Below, in pieces: positions 60,300 to 64,000 of a DNA stretch of 64,000 bases. Location: contig CM040448.1 in assembly GCA_022749755.1 (NCBI GenBank), positions 988,481 through 1,052,480 on the forward strand. The letters are read 5' to 3'. Within the stretch, counting starts at the first letter, position 1. Every line of letters starts with the position of its first letter. The notes beneath the pieces were generated by a model. That model made no database searches and was not told the origin of the DNA. It worked only from the letters and a program-made list of their open reading frames with translations. A program made the translations under genes and the position numbers. Origin of the DNA: Azadirachta indica (taxonomy: Eukaryota; Streptophyta; Magnoliopsida; Sapindales; Meliaceae).

Positions 60300-63200
60300 G
60301 TATTAATTGTCATGATGATTTGAGAATATTCTTTAACTTCCAATATTGAGCCATGCCTACTTTACATATTCTTATTCCTTGTTTGAATGAAATTTTTAAA
60401 ATTCCAATTTGGTATAATTTAACACTAATTTGATCTTTGATTCACTACAATTTAGCTAAATTCAGATTTCGATAGGTGTTAATGAACGAGTACATATAGA
60501 CAAATATAAAATGATGTAATTAGACAAAAAAAAAAAACGAAAAGATTTTGGTTCTAGATAATATATATTAAATTCTAGAGCAGTATATATATATAATTAA
60601 GAAGATAGAATAATTGCTTACTACAGAAGGAAAATTTTAGAAAATGGGATTAGTAAAACTCCCATAAATTCTGTTTAATTATATTCCCATCAGAATCAGA
60701 TCCATATTCATAATAATAGAAAGCAGAAATTAAATTATTATTAAACACGAATCCTCGTGTCTAAAAAATAATTAACACGATATGCTTATGATTAACAAAT
60801 CATCAAAATATTATTCCAATTAGTCGGCCTCATGTACAAATGTCCATGCTTTCATAATATATAAAAATTTAATTCAATAAAAATTTATAAAATCTTGTTT
60901 CTATAAACTCTTTAATTTTTTCTATAAAATCTTAACAACTAACTTTTAAATTATTAACTATCACCTTCTCCCACAATCAAATATTTTAACTGTTATTTTT
61001 TAAAATTAATAAAAGAAAGAACAACGATTGCTAAATACCTAATAAAACTTTATGATAAAAGATGGCGGATCAATTTGATTGCAAGATCCTTTTTTAGTTG
61101 GTTTGGTTTTTGAATGATCAATATTTTTTTATTATTGGCCTCCACTTTTAATAATGAATCACGAATATTCTTCTTTTTTATTTTCTTTATTAATGAAAGG
61201 GATATTGTCATTAATCTGATCTTGTTTAGATCTAAATAGAAAGCTTTTCTAGATATTTTTCACTAATAGTGACAAAATAAGTTATCTTCATACTTAAATA
61301 AAGAAGAATTAAATAGTGTTCTCCAATAAATGTTTCTTTTTTCTTCCTTTATTTTTAAAATTTTAATTATCTAATTAAAAAGGTTTTTTCTCTTCTTTCC
61401 ACAAGTACTACTTTAAGGATTTGTTTGTGTTTGTGTTTATAAAACTTTTTATTACTAGTGATTTTGAATAAAAGTGTTTTTCTTCCTTTAGCTTTATTCT
61501 TTTATAAATATTTAGAAGTATTTTTTTCTCTCTTTTTTTTTTTCAAATTGAAGTATAATTTAAGCTATTAAATGTTTTAATTTGTTTTTTAGTTTAATTT
61601 TTAATTTTTAATTTTTTGAGTTCGTTTATATAATTACTCTCATAATTATTCATCTTAAAAATCTACTTATAAATTGAAACATTTCTACTTTTATATGAAA
61701 ACGATATCTAATCATAGTGAGAAAGTCCTAATAATTTCTAAAATTTAAATCTCTCTCCTCATAATGAGAAAGTCTTACCATAAATTTGTAGGATTCAAAC
61801 TAAAGCTCTTAATCTTGAGGGTTAAAGGATTTGAATTCTAACAGTCAGTCATTGGGAGATGACATTTTTGAATTTTTTTTAATTTTGTATTGAACTTAAA
61901 AATTTTAGGCAATGAGTTTGTGTTTTTTAAATGTAAAATTTGAACTTTTTATTTTTAATTAATAATATCTTAATATACAAAAATAAAAAAATTTATTTTT
62001 AGAATTTGTCTTTTATGTTTAGTAAAAAGAAAATATCGTTCCAATTTAAATTAGTAGAAGGCGCAAATTTCAATCTCCTCTATATATATACATCATTGAT
62101 ATAATCATGTGATCAATCTAATAAATGAATTTATTTTCTTTTGGAATGTTTTAATTATTTATTAAGCATTAAGAATTAAAAAAGGGTACAAATGTAAAAA
62201 AAAAAATTAAAAAGAAACCTAAAAATAGTGTGGTAAATTAATGGCAAACAAGAAAACCCAAAATGCTATTACTTTCACCATCTATAATAGTAACGATAAT
62301 CACATATCCTTAAAATTCAATCATGCACCCCACCACATTTTCAAAGTGGGTAATTGGCATGCTATGATTTGATACATACATACATACATGCATACATACA
62401 CACATCATAAACCAAAGAAGGATCAAAGCATGCATGACGAAAATGCAGTACAAAGAAGAGTGACTCTATATTTATAAATTAAACTTCGATATATATTCAA
62501 AAATAAATGAAAAATTCTCCACTTCACAAAGTGCAAACATTAAAAGTTTGGATGAAGAAGCAGATGCCAGATGGTCAGTTCAGTTGGTGCAATCAGAACT
62601 ACTAACTTGGATCTGTCGGGTTTTCCGGGGATTCCGGTGGATTAGATTTCACGACTTGTCAATTTCTCGAACCCTAATATTATTCAACTTACAACTTTCA
62701 CATGCTGTTTTATCCCCCCACCCAAAGATTTGGCTGCTCAGTCGACGCGTGTAAATTAATTACTTAAAGGTTAGTTCACATGCTTTTCCGTGCTTTCAAA
62801 GCAAAACAGTTTAAATCGAATTCGTTTGAGACTCGTTCATTTGCTTTATATATCTATATATATACACACACACACACACATATGCTTTCAGCTAAAGTGA
62901 TAAATGAGCATTTGTGTGTTTCACTTATAACACATTTTAATTTGTGACTAACATATGTTCATGTTCATGGCCATTAATAATTTGTTTGAGCAACTGGGTT
63001 AAATAATAAAGATCAATTTGAGACGGAACTTTTTTTTTGTGTGCTGCATGCTTTCTTCACGTGGAATGATGAATTGTTTGAAAGGTTTTTGTATTGCTTG
63101 CTAGTTGGGAGACTGATAAGGACACAACTTTAGTGATTTTCAGCGTGCTTTCAATTTCTAGAGCTACCTAGCTAGTTGTGTTATAAAGTTAATTAAAAGC

Positions 63201-63430
63201 CGAAAACCACGGCTTCTTCAAAGTGCTTTTTCTTCTTGTCGAATGTAATATTAGAAGAGTGTCGAGTAATGTAAGTAATATCTAGCCTACCCTAATTATT
63301 ATGCTTTTATTTAATTTTAAAAATATAAAAACCAAAATATTTTATATATATATTATTGACAAATTAAAATCAAACTTCTAATTATTAAGAGTTTATCCAT
63401 CAATATGATCAATCCATGTGTTAGCGAAAA
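59563..63430. other. Gene-poor AT-rich DNA with several microsatellites
   Basis: Repeats include CTTCTG units at about 59995-60021, (TA)n at 60071-60099 and 60263-60287, GTAT units at 60287-60301, ATAC units at about 62381-62400 and (CA)n at 62866-62880. AGTGAGAAAGTC/ATGAGAAAGTC-type direct repeats lie near 61718 and 61758. The frames at 59984-60258 and 62548-62754 have no recognisable domain; the first crosses a microsatellite. Confidence 0.55.
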
Positions 63431-63553
63431 TAATTGCCGTATCTAGCATATTTATTGATCTTCTTCTCATTTCCCAATATTTATATGTATAATTGGCATA
63501 TCTAGCATATTTATGGATAATCTTCTTCTTATTTACCAATATATATATATATA
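63431..63553. repeat. Two-copy tandem repeat of about 60 bp
   Basis: TAATTGCCGTATCTAGCATA (63431) and TAATTGGCATATCTAGCATA (63490) start two similar units with a 59-base offset. Each continues through a TCTTCTTCT core to a CAATAT/ATAT end. It lies just upstream of the plus-strand gene promoter. Confidence 0.8.
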
Positions 63554-63564
63554 ATCATTTCTTT

Positions 63565-63715
63565 TGGGCTCGCGCCCACACTCGGCCCATTTATCATATA
63601 GGGCCAATTGTTGGGCTTTGGAGATCATTCGGGTGAAGCGCCTGTACAAAGAGCCAGAGGGAAGATAAGATCCGGCTCAAATTCGGCTCTGTATTTGCCA
63701 TTTTCTTTTATAAAA
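63565..63715 (+). promoter_or_regulatory. Probable core promoter of the plus-strand gene: site II motifs and TATA box
   Basis: TGGGCT at 63565-63570, GGCCCA at 63584-63589 and TGGGCT at 63612-63617 are followed by TATAAAA at 63709-63715, 59 bp before the ATG. The order and spacing are typical of a plant housekeeping-type promoter. Confidence 0.6.
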
Positions 63716-63773
63716 CGATTAAGACTTTAAAATTTCAAATATCAGCGCGGAGACAACGAGAGGGAAAGCAACG

Positions 63774-63846
63774 ATGGCGGGAACAGATGCAAAGAAGCAA
63801 CTCCTAACCCTAATTCGCGACTTCGCCTCTGAAAAATCTCAAGGAG
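63774..63846 (+). CDS. First coding exon of an unrecognised gene (truncated by window end)
   Basis: The ATG at 63774 begins MAGTDAKKQLLTLIRDFASE and then KSQG. The exon ends at a good donor (GGAG|GTTAGT) at 63846/63847, leaving a split codon. The peptide looks like an amphipathic helix with alternating basic and hydrophobic residues. The ATG has purines at -1 to -4 (CGATGG context reads AACGATGGCG, with G at +4), and a promoter-like region precedes it. No family is named with confidence. An alternative, that this is an upstream ORF, is less likely given the donor and GC-rich coding composition. The rest of the gene lies beyond the window. Confidence 0.65.
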
Positions 63847-64000
63847 GTTAGTGTCCGCACAATCTCCATTTCCTCTCAGTCTCTTTTATCTCTTTATGCG
63901 CGTGTTTGGTTCTCGAGAAGACAGAGCAGGAAAATATTATCACAAAATTCTAAAACAAACACTGGAAATTGAACTTGGTGTATATAGTGAATAATGATCT

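Noticed and set aside
1..64000. CRISPR arrays, bacterial operons or viral genes
   Set aside because: No spaced direct-repeat array, polycistronic layout or viral protein signature was seen; the gene structure is that of a plant nuclear genome.

Overview
The window is plant nuclear DNA, almost certainly from a eudicot. It has AT-rich intergenic DNA, many short GT-AG introns, TGGGCC/GGCCCA promoter motifs, a LINE fragment with a poly-A tail, and proteins of recognisable plant families. The species cannot be fixed from sequence alone. All coordinates below come from reading splice sites and reading frames by eye. Four of the five intact gene models close exactly in frame; the first base of the ABCB copy A start codon is the main uncertainty in the fifth.

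Layout. (1) 1547-3968, minus strand: a complete EMB506-type chloroplast ankyrin-repeat gene with seven coding exons (318 aa). (2) 5399-13527, minus: a complete SIN3-like transcriptional co-repressor gene with 22 coding exons and a 5'-UTR intron (1403 aa). It carries PAH1-3, the histone-deacetylase interaction region and the Sin3 C-terminal region. (3) 15750-50997, minus: a tandem array of six ABCB (MDR/P-glycoprotein, ABCB15-like) units, all in the same orientation. From low to high coordinates these are A (intact, 1270 aa), B (pseudogene), C (intact, 1249 aa), D (pseudogene), E (truncated pseudogene) and F (intact, 1270 aa). Complete units share a seven-exon structure with nearly invariant exon lengths (about 231-255, 55, 179, 458, 541, 903-930 and 1377-1410 bp). 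(4) 51000-63773: about 12.8 kb of gene-poor, very AT-rich DNA. It is dominated by a 2.16-kb fold-back element with 9-bp target duplications and by many microsatellites. (5) 63774 onward, plus strand: the first coding exon of an unrecognised gene that runs off the window.

The genes do not form a pathway. EMB506 acts in chloroplast and embryo development, SIN3 scaffolds nuclear histone deacetylases, and the ABCB proteins are predicted plasma-membrane full-size exporters. The biological interest lies in the ABCB cluster, which shows birth and death of duplicates, different kinds of decay in each pseudogene (point lesions, retroposon insertion, break-repair insertion with copied filler), an upstream block with a W-box shared by the three intact copies, and a variable linker between the two halves. 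I found no CRISPR array, operon or clearly new biochemical system. The strongest structural novelties are the fold-back element and the copy B rearrangement.
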